Below are positions 1 through 5,394 of a stretch of DNA of 5,394 nucleotides, piece by piece. The translations under genes and the position numbers were made by a program. Below the pieces are notes generated by a model. That model was not told the DNA's origin and ran no database searches. It saw only the letters and a list, made by a program, of their open reading frames with translations. The stretch lies in the NCBI GenBank assembly GCA_021640185.1, contig JAJXDX010000067.1:1-5394 (forward strand), given 5' to 3'. The DNA comes from Oscillospiraceae bacterium (GTDB lineage: Bacteria; Bacillota; Clostridia; Oscillospirales; Acutalibacteraceae). How positions within the stretch are numbered: the stretch's first letter is position 1; each line of letters opens with the position of its first letter.

Positions 1-225
1 TTCACGCTGTGCGCGAACACGGGCCACGGGCGGAGGCCGGACTTTTCCGGTGCTGCGCGGCCGGAGATCGCCCGGCCGCTGTTCGATACCGTGCTGGACG
101 AATTGCGGCAGCAGGGGGTCGGCGACGTGCAGTCCGGCCGCTTTGGGGCGGATATGCAGGTGGAGCTGATCAACGACGGGCCGGTGACCCTGATCTTGGA
201 CACGGCCGACTGGATCCGGGGATAA
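1..225 (+). CDS. dtd: D-aminoacyl-tRNA deacylase, C-terminal part (start off the left edge)
   Basis: Dtd hydrolyses D-amino acids (D-Tyr and others, also Gly mischarged on tRNA-Ala) from tRNAs in the cytoplasm, a chiral proofreading step of translation. The window shows the last 74 codons, read in frame from base 1 to TAA at 223-225. Two family signatures are visible. The first is the end of the -SQFTL- active-site motif (FTL, residues 1-3 here) followed by a GRRPDF segment. The second is the near-C-terminal GRFGADMQVELINDGPVT block, whose NDGPVT holds the Gly-cisPro pair that enters the partner subunit's active site in the known dimers. The first motif region reads FTLCANTGHGRRPDF, where many homologues have a Lys and a Ser in place of the His and Asp. 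That difference is mild and probably lineage-specific. The ending (LILDTADWIRG) is the usual length. A strong hairpin follows at once, so dtd is probably the last gene of a rightward operon. Confidence 0.93.
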   Translation, partial: FTLCANTGHGRRPDFSGAARPEIARPLFDTVLDELRQQGVGDVQSGRFGADMQVELINDGPVTLILDTADWIRG

Positions 226-232
226 AACAAGG

Positions 233-268
233 GCGCACGGAGCCGTCCGTTCGGACGGCTCCGTGCGC
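233..268. terminator. Shared hairpin terminator between convergent dtd and DUF378 genes
   Basis: The arms 233-248 and 253-268 form a perfect 16-bp GC-rich stem with a 4-base loop (GTTC). The hairpin starts 7 bases after the dtd stop codon and lies 24 bases beyond the stop of the minus-strand gene. Read on the minus strand, the stem is followed by a T-rich tract (CCTTGTTTTA), which fits an intrinsic terminator for the DUF378 gene. On the plus strand no good T-run follows, so termination of dtd there would be less classical. It is most likely a bidirectional terminator. Confidence 0.8.
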
Positions 269-292
269 TGCGATATTCGGCCGCCGCACGGG

Positions 293-505
293 TCAGCCGT
301 TCGTTTCCCTGCGTGGGGAGAACAACAGGGCGATGCACCAGATGCCCGCAAGGGCGACGACGGTGTAGATGATCCGTGCCCAGATCGTTCCGGCACCGCC
401 GAAGATCCACGCGACGAGATCGAACTGGAACAGCCCGATGCTGCCCCAGTTAAGTGCGCCGATGATCGTCAGCACCAGCGCGATCTTGTTCATGACACTG
501 TTCAT
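293..505 (-). CDS. DUF378 family small membrane protein
   Basis: A 70-residue protein with two predicted membrane helices, at about residues 8-26 and 43-62, joined by a short loop (QFDLVAWIFGG). The pattern GALNWGSIGLFQFDLVAWIFG followed by RIIYTVVALAGIW is the hallmark of the DUF378 (YuzA-like) family, whose members are about 65-80 residues long and of unknown function. The start at 505 is chosen over the upstream ATG at 586 because an AGGAGG ribosome site (plus-strand 513-518) sits 7 bases before it and because family members begin close to the first helix. The longer reading would add a 27-residue basic leader with no family match. The gene stands alone, divergent from the ACT/UPF0210 operon and convergent with dtd. 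Its tail (SPRRETNG) is basic and probably cytoplasmic by the positive-inside rule. No function can be assigned. Confidence 0.88.
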   Translation of the reverse strand: MNSVMNKIALVLTIIGALNWGSIGLFQFDLVAWIFGGAGTIWARIIYTVVALAGIWCIALLFSPRRETNG

Positions 506-560
506 GGGTGATCCTCCTTTCCACCGGAACGGGACGGGACATTGCCGCCCGGTTGTGTCC

Positions 561-590
561 AGTATGCGCAAAAATCGCGTGACCATGCAA
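561..590 (-). promoter_or_regulatory. Possible promoter of the DUF378 gene
   Basis: On the minus strand, a -35-like TTGCAT (plus 585-590) and a -10-like CATACT (plus 561-566) are separated by 18 bases. Transcription would begin about 50 bases before the ATG at 505. The hexamers match the sigma-A consensus at only 3 and 4 of 6 positions, so this is a weak call. It is supported mainly by position. Confidence 0.35.
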
Positions 591-597
591 AAAAAGC

Positions 598-626
598 TTT
601 ATTTTTGCTGCCGGATATGTTATGAT
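598..626 (+). promoter_or_regulatory. Extended -10 promoter of the ACT/UPF0210/GNAT operon
   Basis: TATGAT at 621-626 is preceded by TG at 618-619, giving the extended -10 form TGnTATGAT. A poor -35 (TTTATT, 598-603) lies 17 bases upstream, in an AT-rich stretch. Transcription would start near 633, giving a leader of about 36 bases before the ATG at 669, too short for a riboswitch. No other promoter-like sequence was seen before the later genes of the operon. Confidence 0.6.
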
Positions 627-655
627 GATCTAACGCAGTAAACTACACGAATTAT

Positions 656-661
656 GGAGGG
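656..661 (+). promoter_or_regulatory. Ribosome binding site that sets the ACT-protein start
   Basis: GGAGGG at 656-661 stands 7-8 bases before the ATG at 669. The in-frame ATG at 654 overlaps this site and has no ribosome site of its own, so translation should begin at 669. Confidence 0.85.
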
Positions 662-668
662 ACAGGCT

Positions 669-938
669 ATGCGCGCCGTTATCACCGTTGTGGGAAAAGA
701 CACCGTGGGCATTCTGGCGAAGGTCGCCGGGAAATGCAGCGAGTATCATATCAATGTCATCGAGGTCACGCAGTCGATCCTGCAGGATCTGTTCGCGATG
801 ATCATGCTCGTGGAGATCGGCGAGAGCACCGTGCCGTTCACGACGCTGGTCGACGAGATGACCGTCCTTGGGCAGAAGAACGATCTGGCGATCCACTGTA
901 TGCACGAGGATATCTTCAACGCCATGCATTCGATCTGA
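669..938 (+). CDS. ACT domain-containing protein, UPF0237 family
   Basis: An 89-residue protein made almost entirely of one ACT domain, a fold that usually binds amino acids or other small ligands and regulates a partner. It starts MRAVITVVGKDTVGILAKVA, with the typical GKDxxG turn (Gly9, Gly14) between the first strand and helix. SEYHINVIEVTQSILQDLF and MIMLVEI follow, which match the UPF0237 pattern closely. Length is normal for the family (about 88-90). The start at 669 is set by the ribosome site at 656-661; the upstream ATG at 654 would add five residues (MEGQA) not expected in the family. The gene is first in the operon, 19 bases ahead of the UPF0210 gene. This adjacency recurs in many Firmicutes and in archaea and suggests that the two proteins act together. 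The ligand and function are unknown; a regulatory role is inferred. Confidence 0.93.
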   Translation: MRAVITVVGKDTVGILAKVAGKCSEYHINVIEVTQSILQDLFAMIMLVEIGESTVPFTTLVDEMTVLGQKNDLAIHCMHEDIFNAMHSI

Positions 939-957
939 CGAGAGGGCGGAACACGAC

Positions 958-2319
958 ATGATCAACACGAAGGACATTTTGGAAACGATCTCCATGATCG
1001 AGGAGGAGAACCTCGACGTGCGGACGATCACGATGGGCATATCGCTGCTGGACTGCTGCGACAGCGATGTCGGCCGGATGTGCGACCGCGTGTACGACAA
1101 GATCACGCGCAGCGCCTGCCGGCTGGTGGAAACGGGCGAAACGATCGAAAAGGAGTTCGGCATCCCGATCGTGAACAAGCGGATCTCGGTCACTCCGGCG
1201 GCGATGGTGCTGGCGGGCTGTGACGACCGCGACGCCGTGCGGCTGGCCCGCACGCTGGAGCGGGCGGCGGCCGAGTGCGGGGTGAATTTCCTCGGCGGGT
1301 TCTCTGCCCTTGTACACAAGGGCTTTTCCGCGGGCGACCGCGAGCTGATCGAGGCGATCCCCGAGGCGCTGGCCGAAACGGAGCACATCTGCGCCTCGGT
1401 GAACGTCGGATCGACCAAGGCGGGCATCAACATGGATGCGGTGGCGCTGATGGGACACGTGGTGCGCAAGGCGGCCGAGCTGACGGCCGACCGCGGCTGC
1501 ATCGGCCCGGCGAAGCTGGTGGTGCTGTGCAATGCGCCGGAGGACAACCCCTTCATGGCGGGGGCGTTCCACGGTGTGGGCGAGCCGGACCGCGTGATCA
1601 ACGTGGGCGTTTCCGGACCCGGCGTGGTGCGTGCGGCGCTGGCCAAGGCCGGGCCGGACAAGGATCTGAGCCAGATCGCCGACATCATCAAAAAGACCGC
1701 GTTCAAGATCACGCGGATGGGCCAGCTGGTGGCGCAGGAGGCGTCCGCGCGGCTGGGCGTGCCGTTCGGCATCGTTGACCTGTCGCTGGCGCCGACCCCG
1801 GCGGTGGGCGATTCCGTCGCCCACATCTTGGAGGAGATCGGCCTGTCGCAGTGCGGCGGGCACGGCACGACCGCCGCGCTGGCCATGCTCAACGACGCCG
1901 TGAAAAAGGGCGGCGTGATGGCCTCGTCCCACGTCGGCGGGCTGTCCGGCGCGTTCATCCCGGTGACGGAGGATGCGGGCATGATCGATGCCGCGCGCAG
2001 CGGCTGCCTGCGGATCGAAAAGCTGGAGGCCATGACCTCGGTCTGCTCCGTCGGGCTGGATATGATCAACATCCCCGGCGACACGCCGGCAGAGGTGATC
2101 TCCGCCATCATCGCCGACGAGGCGGCGATCGGCATGGTCAATGCCAAGACCACCGCCGTGCGCGTGATCCCGGCGATAGGGATGGACGTCGGCGACGAGC
2201 TGAACTTCGGCGGCCTGCTGGGCGAAGGCCCGGTCATGCCGCTCAACCCCGCGTCGCCTGCGGTGTTCATCCACCGCGGCGGACGCATCCCTGCACCGAT
2301 GCAGAGCCTGAAGAACTGA
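958..2319 (+). CDS. UPF0210 (PFL-like, DUF711) family protein
   Basis: A 453-residue protein, the normal length for UPF0210. The family is named PFL-like because its structure resembles the pyruvate formate-lyase barrel, but its activity is unknown. Recognisable family blocks are NLDVRTITMGISLLDC near residues 18-33, GIPIVNKRISVTP, CGVNFLGGFSALVHKGFS, ASVNVGSTKAGINMDAV, VGVSGPGVV, PTPAVGDSVAHILE and, near the end, VGDELNFGGLLGEGPVMPLN. The glycyl-radical loop of true pyruvate formate-lyases (RVSGY-like) is not seen, so a glycyl-radical mechanism is unlikely. Cys33, in LLDC, is followed by a second Cys (34). No signal peptide or membrane helix is evident, so it is expected in the cytoplasm. 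The start at 958 has a weak GGCGGA ribosome site about 7 bases upstream, and the ATG gives the expected N-terminus (MINTKDILETISMIEEENLDVRT). The gene lies between the ACT gene and the GNAT gene with 19-base gaps on both sides. Confidence 0.95.
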   Translation: MINTKDILETISMIEEENLDVRTITMGISLLDCCDSDVGRMCDRVYDKITRSACRLVETGETIEKEFGIPIVNKRISVTPAAMVLAGCDDRDAVRLARTLERAAAECGVNFLGGFSALVHKGFSAGDRELIEAIPEALAETEHICASVNVGSTKAGINMDAVALMGHVVRKAAELTADRGCIGPAKLVVLCNAPEDNPFMAGAFHGVGEPDRVINVGVSGPGVVRAALAKAGPDKDLSQIADIIKKTAFKITRMGQLVAQEASARLGVPFGIVDLSLAPTPAVGDSVAHILEEIGLSQCGGHGTTAALAMLNDAVKKGGVMASSHVGGLSGAFIPVTEDAGMIDAARSGCLRIEKLEAMTSVCSVGLDMINIPGDTPAEVISAIIADEAAIGMVNAKTTAVRVIPAIGMDVGDELNFGGLLGEGPVMPLNPASPAVFIHRGGRIPAPMQSLKN

Positions 2320-2338
2320 CGAAAAGGAGCGTTTTCCT

Positions 2339-2890
2339 ATGGTGACCGACGGCGCGCGGCCGATGCTCGTGCCGCTGTGCACAGACGATCTTCCGGATGC
2401 CTACCGGCTGATGGAGCAAAGCTTCCCGAAGGACGAGATCCGCAGCATCGACGGACAGCGGGCGCTGTTCGACGATCCGCGGTATACGCTGCTGGCCCGC
2501 CGCGCCGCGGACGGCGAGACCGAGGGCCTGCTGGCCGTTTGGGACATCGGGGCCTTTACGTTCATCGAGCATTTTGCGGTGCAGCCGCAGCTGCGCGGCG
2601 GCGGGATCGGCGCGGCGATGCTGGAGGCGCTCATCTGCCGGCAGGGCCGGCGGATCTGTTTGGAAGTGGAGCTGCCGGAGACCGAGATCGCGCGGCGCAG
2701 GATCGGCTTTTATCGGCGCTGCGGGTTTACGCTGAACGACTATCCCTACGTCATGCCTTCGCTGGAAGCGGGGCGACAGCCGCTGCCGCTGATGATCATG
2801 ACGTCCGGCGGCGCGGTGGACAGGGCGGCGTTTTTGCAGATCCGCGATGCGCTGTATACCACGGTCTATCATACGGCCGTACCGGGATAA
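2339..2890 (+). CDS. GNAT family N-acetyltransferase
   Basis: A 183-residue protein of the GCN5-related acetyltransferase fold, which transfers an acetyl group from acetyl-CoA to an amine. The CoA-binding motif A is clear: FIEHFAVQPQLRGGGIGAAML, with the pyrophosphate loop R86-G-G-G-I-G91. Motif B follows as IGFYRRCGF with Tyr125, the usual position of the general acid. The stretch LEVELPETEIARRRIGFYRRCGF is typical of a Firmicutes GNAT subgroup of unknown substrate. About 50 residues follow it, slightly more than in minimal GNATs. The start at 2339 has an AAGGAG site (2324-2329) 9 bases upstream; Met9 at 2363 is a less likely alternative. It is the last gene of the operon, 19 bases after UPF0210 and just before a strong terminator. 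The substrate cannot be told from the sequence. Confidence 0.9.
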   Translation: MVTDGARPMLVPLCTDDLPDAYRLMEQSFPKDEIRSIDGQRALFDDPRYTLLARRAADGETEGLLAVWDIGAFTFIEHFAVQPQLRGGGIGAAMLEALICRQGRRICLEVELPETEIARRRIGFYRRCGFTLNDYPYVMPSLEAGRQPLPLMIMTSGGAVDRAAFLQIRDALYTTVYHTAVPG

Positions 2891-2908
2891 AAAAGAGATA
2901 TGAAAGCA

Positions 2909-2945
2909 GAGCGTCTGCCGCTGTGCGGCAGGCGCTCCGGTTTTT
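2909..2945 (+). terminator. Intrinsic terminator of the ACT/UPF0210/GNAT operon
   Basis: The arms 2909-2921 and 2925-2937 form a 13-bp stem with one G-U pair and a TGT loop, followed after CGG by a run of five T (2941-2945). It begins 18 bases after the GNAT stop codon. This is a classical Rho-independent terminator in the plus direction. Confidence 0.88.
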
Positions 2946-2963
2946 GCTGTATCCCATTCGGCA

Positions 2964-3003
2964 AAGCAACGGCCCGCAGACGGATGTCTGCGGGCCGTTG
3001 CTT
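2964..3003. terminator. Second hairpin between the convergent operons, probable feo operon terminator
   Basis: The arms 2964-2981 and 2986-3003 form a perfect 18-bp stem with a 4-base loop (GGAT). It lies 41 bases beyond the stop of the Cys-rich gene on the minus strand, where a terminator for the leftward feo operon is expected. The T-tract is short in both directions (stem-end TT plus one T on the minus strand, TTATCATTT on the plus strand). Strength is therefore uncertain, and it may act in both directions together with the hairpin at 2909-2937. Confidence 0.65.
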
Positions 3004-3044
3004 ATCATTTCAGGGGAAAGGAGAAAGCGAGGTAGCGCGGCGGT

Positions 3045-3239
3045 TCAGGCACCCTTTTGGTGACCGTGACAGCTTCCGCTCATCGAGCAGTGGCTGCACG
3101 CTCCGCCGCAGGAGCCGCCGCAGCTGGACTTGCCTTTTTTCTTATCCCGCACCATACCGATGACGATCGCGGCGACGATGGCCGCAACGACCAACGCGAT
3201 CAGGATGGTACCGATGTTCGCAGACAGCCAACTCAGCAT
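3045..3239 (-). CDS. FeoB-associated Cys-rich membrane protein
   Basis: A 64-residue protein with one N-terminal membrane helix (about residues 8-30, rich in Ile, Ala and Val), a basic stop (RDKKKGK, 31-37) and a Gly/Ser/Cys-rich tail. Cysteines stand at 40, 44, 48, 51 and 57 (CxxxCxxxCxxC plus one) and histidines at 50, 58 and 60. This architecture matches the FeoB-associated Cys-rich membrane protein family. The basic residues after the helix place the Cys tail in the cytoplasm by the positive-inside rule. Binding of iron or another thiophilic metal by the tail, or a redox or adaptor role next to FeoB, is inference. An AAGGGAG ribosome site (plus 3249-3255) lies 9 bases before the ATG. The gene follows feoB by 31 bases on the same strand, so the two are almost certainly co-transcribed. 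Confidence 0.92.
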   Translation of the reverse strand: MLSWLSANIGTILIALVVAAIVAAIVIGMVRDKKKGKSSCGGSCGGACSHCSMSGSCHGHQKGA

Positions 3240-3270
3240 AAGGAACAGCTCCCTTCGTCTGTCGATGCGC

Positions 3271-5394
3271 TTAGTCGTGCACCTTGACGGTCAGTTTCGT
3301 TGCTTCCTTGTAAGGACGCACGAGCAGGTAGATCATCGCAGCAAGCACGACCACGGCAGCGATCAGGCCGATCACATTGAGGTTACCCGTGAAGGCGTTG
3401 CCGAACTGCTCGATCATCAGGGCGATCAGATAGGCGAAGCCGCACTGATAGCCGATCGCGAACCACGTCCACTTGGCGGAGTTCATCTCGCGCTTGATGG
3501 CGCCGATAGCCGCGAAGCAGGGAGCGCACAGCAGGTTGAACACCAGGAACGAATACGCGCTGATGCCGGTGAAGTGACGGGCAAGCTCCTGATAGACCGA
3601 GCCGTCGCCGCCGCCGTAGAGGATACCGAGCGTACCGACGATGTTCTCTTTAGCGACAAGGCCGGTGATCGAGGCGACGGTCGCCTGCCAGTTGCCCCAG
3701 CCGAGCGGGATGAACAGCCACGAGATGGCACTGCCGATCTTGGCGAGGATCGAGGAGCTGATCTCCTCCTCGGACAGCATACGGAACGTGCCGTCGGCCC
3801 AGCCGAAGTAGGTGGTGAACCACACGAAGATCGTGGAGAGCAGGATGATGGTGCCGGCCTTCTTGATGAAGCTCCAGCCGCGCTCCCACATGCTGCGCAG
3901 CACGTTGGAAACGGTCGGCAGGTGGTAAGCGGGCAGCTCCATAACGAACGGCGCAGGCTCGCCGGAGAACATCTTCGTTTTCTTGAGGATGATACCGGAC
4001 ACGACGATCGCCGCCATACCGATGAAGTAAGCCGAGGTGGCGACGAGAGCGCTGCCGTGGAAGATCGCACCGGCGATCATCGCGATGAACGGCACCTTTG
4101 CGCCGCAGGGGATGAACGTGGTGGTCATGATCGTCATGCGGCGGTCACGCTCGTTCTCGATCGTACGGGAGGCCATGATGCCGGGGATGCCGCAGCCCGT
4201 GCCGATCAGCATCGGGATGAAGCTCTTACCGGAGAGGCCGAACTTGCGGAAGATACGGTCAAGGACGAAGGCGATACGCGCCATGTAGCCGCAGGCTTCC
4301 AGGAAGGCGAGCAGCAGGAACAGCACGAGCATCTGCGGCACGAAGCCGAGCACCGCGCCGACACCGGCGACGATACCGTCAAGGATCAGGCCGCTGAGCC
4401 AGTCGGCCGCACCGGCGGCCTCCAGACCGTTGCCGATCAGCACCGGGATACCGGGCACCCACACGCCGTATTCGGCGGGATCCGGCTCGGCGAATTCGCT
4501 GTTGGTCTTTTCGAAATACGCCTTGGCCTCGAGGAAGGTGACGGGGATGTAAGCCGCATCCTTATCCTTCTTCACGGCCTCGGGGATGCTGTCGTAATAG
4601 ACGGTCATCTCATTCTCGGCGAGCGTTTCCTCGTCCTCGACGGTGACCGTGCCGGTCGCACCGCTCTCGGCGGTGAAGGCCCCGATCGCTTTGAGCGCCT
4701 CGGCCGCATCGAACCCCTCGGCAGAGGGATCGATCTCGACGAAGCCGTTGATGGCGTTGAGCGCATCGCCGTACTCGCCGGCCGCATCGTTATAGCCGGA
4801 CGAGCCGATGCCGAACAGGTGCCAGCCGTCGCCGAACAGGCCGTCGTTGGCCCAGTCGGTCGCGGAGGCGCCGACGGTGACCATCGAGAGATAGTACACG
4901 AGGAACATGACCGCCGCGAAGATCGGCAGGCCGAGCCAGCGGTTGGTCACCACGCGGTCGATCTTATCGGAGGTCGACAGCTTCACGTTGTTCTTCTTCT
5001 TGTAGCAGGACTTGATGATCGAGGCGATGTAGACATACCGCTCGTTGGTGATGATGCTCTCGGCATCGTCATCCAGCTCTTTTTCCGCGGCCTTGATGTC
5101 CTGATCGATGTGCGCGAGCGTTTCGGCCGGGACATTCAGCTTCTGCAGCACCTTGTCGTCGCGCTCGAAGATCTTGATCGCGTACCAGCGCTGCTGCTCC
5201 TCGGGCATGGTGTGGACGGCCGCCTCCTCGATGTGGGCGATCGCGTGCTCCACGCAGCCGGAGAACGTGTGCTGCGGAACGGTCTTGCCGGTCTGGGCAG
5301 CCTTGATGGCGGCCTCGGCGGCTTCCATGATGCCCGTGCCCTTGAGCGCCGAGATCTCGACGACCGGGCAGCCGAGCTGACGCGACAGCTCCTC
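3271..5394 (-). CDS. feoB: Ferrous iron transporter B (start off the right edge)
   Basis: FeoB is the GTPase-coupled inner-membrane Fe2+ transporter. The window holds its last 707 residues; the first part, with GTPase motifs G1-G4, lies beyond base 5394. The fragment opens in the G domain (PVVEISALKGTG; SALKG is the G5 motif). The helical GDP-dissociation-inhibitor-like domain and a first membrane helix (visible residues about 153-175, WLGLPIFAAVMF...) follow. After a long extracytoplasmic loop comes the core: LDGIVAGVGAVLGFVPQM, CGYMARIAFVLDR, FGLSGKSFIPMLIGTGCGIPG (gate 1, Cys401), MTTTFIPCGAKVPFIAMI (Cys430), and NLLCAPCFAAIGAIKREM (gate 2, Cys623 and Cys626). The IPCGAKVP form is typical of clostridial FeoBs. 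The C-terminus (TKLTVKVHD) is complete, ending at TAA 3271-3273. The frame is intact. The promoter, and any feoA or Fur site, would lie off the window. Confidence 0.96.
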   Translation of the reverse strand, partial: EELSRQLGCPVVEISALKGTGIMEAAEAAIKAAQTGKTVPQHTFSGCVEHAIAHIEEAAVHTMPEEQQRWYAIKIFERDDKVLQKLNVPAETLAHIDQDIKAAEKELDDDAESIITNERYVYIASIIKSCYKKKNNVKLSTSDKIDRVVTNRWLGLPIFAAVMFLVYYLSMVTVGASATDWANDGLFGDGWHLFGIGSSGYNDAAGEYGDALNAINGFVEIDPSAEGFDAAEALKAIGAFTAESGATGTVTVEDEETLAENEMTVYYDSIPEAVKKDKDAAYIPVTFLEAKAYFEKTNSEFAEPDPAEYGVWVPGIPVLIGNGLEAAGAADWLSGLILDGIVAGVGAVLGFVPQMLVLFLLLAFLEACGYMARIAFVLDRIFRKFGLSGKSFIPMLIGTGCGIPGIMASRTIENERDRRMTIMTTTFIPCGAKVPFIAMIAGAIFHGSALVATSAYFIGMAAIVVSGIILKKTKMFSGEPAPFVMELPAYHLPTVSNVLRSMWERGWSFIKKAGTIILLSTIFVWFTTYFGWADGTFRMLSEEEISSSILAKIGSAISWLFIPLGWGNWQATVASITGLVAKENIVGTLGILYGGGDGSVYQELARHFTGISAYSFLVFNLLCAPCFAAIGAIKREMNSAKWTWFAIGYQCGFAYLIALMIEQFGNAFTGNLNVIGLIAAVVVLAAMIYLLVRPYKEATKLTVKVHD
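4462..4806 (-). other. Acidic extracytoplasmic loop insertion within FeoB
   Basis: This in-frame part of feoB codes for about 115 residues (visible residues about 197-311) between the first membrane helix and the conserved LSGLILDGIVAGVGAVLGF segment. In most FeoBs this loop is only a few tens of residues long. By direct count the stretch has 25 Asp/Glu and 6 Lys with no Arg, a net charge near -19, including the cluster VEDEETLAENE. It is flanked by a Gly/Ser-rich GSSGYND and by EYGVWVPGIPVLIGNGLE, the latter resembling the ordinary loop. No membrane helix, Cys or His is seen in it. The topology (outside the membrane) follows from its place after helix 1 of the known FeoB fold. The exact borders are approximate. 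Confidence 0.75.

Noticed and set aside
9..368. Plus-strand frame overlapping the dtd end, the terminator and the DUF378 gene
   Set aside because: It runs through a strong terminator hairpin, is Arg/Ala/Gly-rich and overlaps the clear dtd frame.
627..668. Possible riboswitch or leader peptide before the ACT gene
   Set aside because: The leader from the predicted start is only about 36 bases and contains no stable hairpin or short coding frame with a ribosome site.
1275..1778. Plus-strand open frame inside the UPF0210 gene (also 1851-2345)
   Set aside because: Arg/Gly-rich out-of-frame shadows of UPF0210 caused by high GC content.
630..2288. A 552-codon open frame on the minus strand opposite the ACT and UPF0210 genes, and a 488-codon one in another minus frame (916-2382)
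   Set aside because: Both are low-complexity Ser/Arg/Ala/His-rich translations, as expected from the antisense of a GC-rich gene. They have no family resemblance and no ribosome site was evident, while the plus-strand genes match known families over their full length.
3017..3060. A ribosome-site-like AAAGGAG on the plus strand (3017-3023)
   Set aside because: No start codon lies at a suitable distance, and the downstream frame is the antisense of the Cys-rich gene.
3483..4070. Minus-strand 195-codon frame within feoB
   Set aside because: It is an Arg/Ser-rich alternative frame of the membrane domain, and feoB itself is intact and clearly conserved here.
4462..4806. FeoB insertion as an inserted mobile element or a separate gene
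   Set aside because: The stretch is in frame, lacks flanking repeats and has base and codon use like the rest of feoB, so it is treated as part of the protein.

Overview
The window looks like a piece of a GC-rich Firmicutes (Clostridia) chromosome, most plausibly from the Oscillospiraceae/Ruminococcaceae. The grounds are the strong AGGAGG-type ribosome sites, the UPF0237/UPF0210 gene pair, a FeoB with a clostridial-type pore sequence (IPCGAKVP), and a small Cys-rich membrane protein next to feoB. The lineage is an inference from gene content and base composition only. No mobile element, CRISPR array, tRNA or rRNA was seen.

Layout. Bases 1-225 (+) are the C-terminal end of a D-aminoacyl-tRNA deacylase gene (dtd) whose start lies off the left edge. 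A perfect 16-bp hairpin (233-268) separates it from a convergent small gene (293-505, -) for a two-helix DUF378 membrane protein. Bases 506-668 are a divergent, locally AT-rich intergenic region with a good extended -10 promoter pointing right. A tight + strand operon follows: an ACT-domain protein (UPF0237, 669-938), the PFL-like UPF0210 protein (958-2319) and a GNAT acetyltransferase (2339-2890), with gaps of only 19 bases each. It ends in a strong terminator (2909-2945), followed by a second, perfect 18-bp hairpin (2964-3003) in the convergent gap.

The right half is a leftward ferrous-iron uptake operon. feoB (3271 to beyond the right edge) lacks its N-terminal GTPase motifs G1-G4 in this window because the gene continues past base 5394. 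A 64-residue FeoB-associated Cys-rich membrane protein follows it (3045-3239). FeoB carries an unusually long, very acidic segment of about 115 residues in the first extracytoplasmic loop.

How the genes work together. FeoB moves Fe2+ across the membrane, and the Cys-rich protein probably assists it at the membrane. ACT/UPF0210 is a widely conserved pair of unknown function in which the ACT protein is a plausible ligand-sensing partner of the larger protein; the GNAT gene is co-transcribed here. Dtd is translational proofreading and unrelated to the rest. The two items most worth a second look are the acidic FeoB loop and the uncharacterised ACT/UPF0210/GNAT operon.
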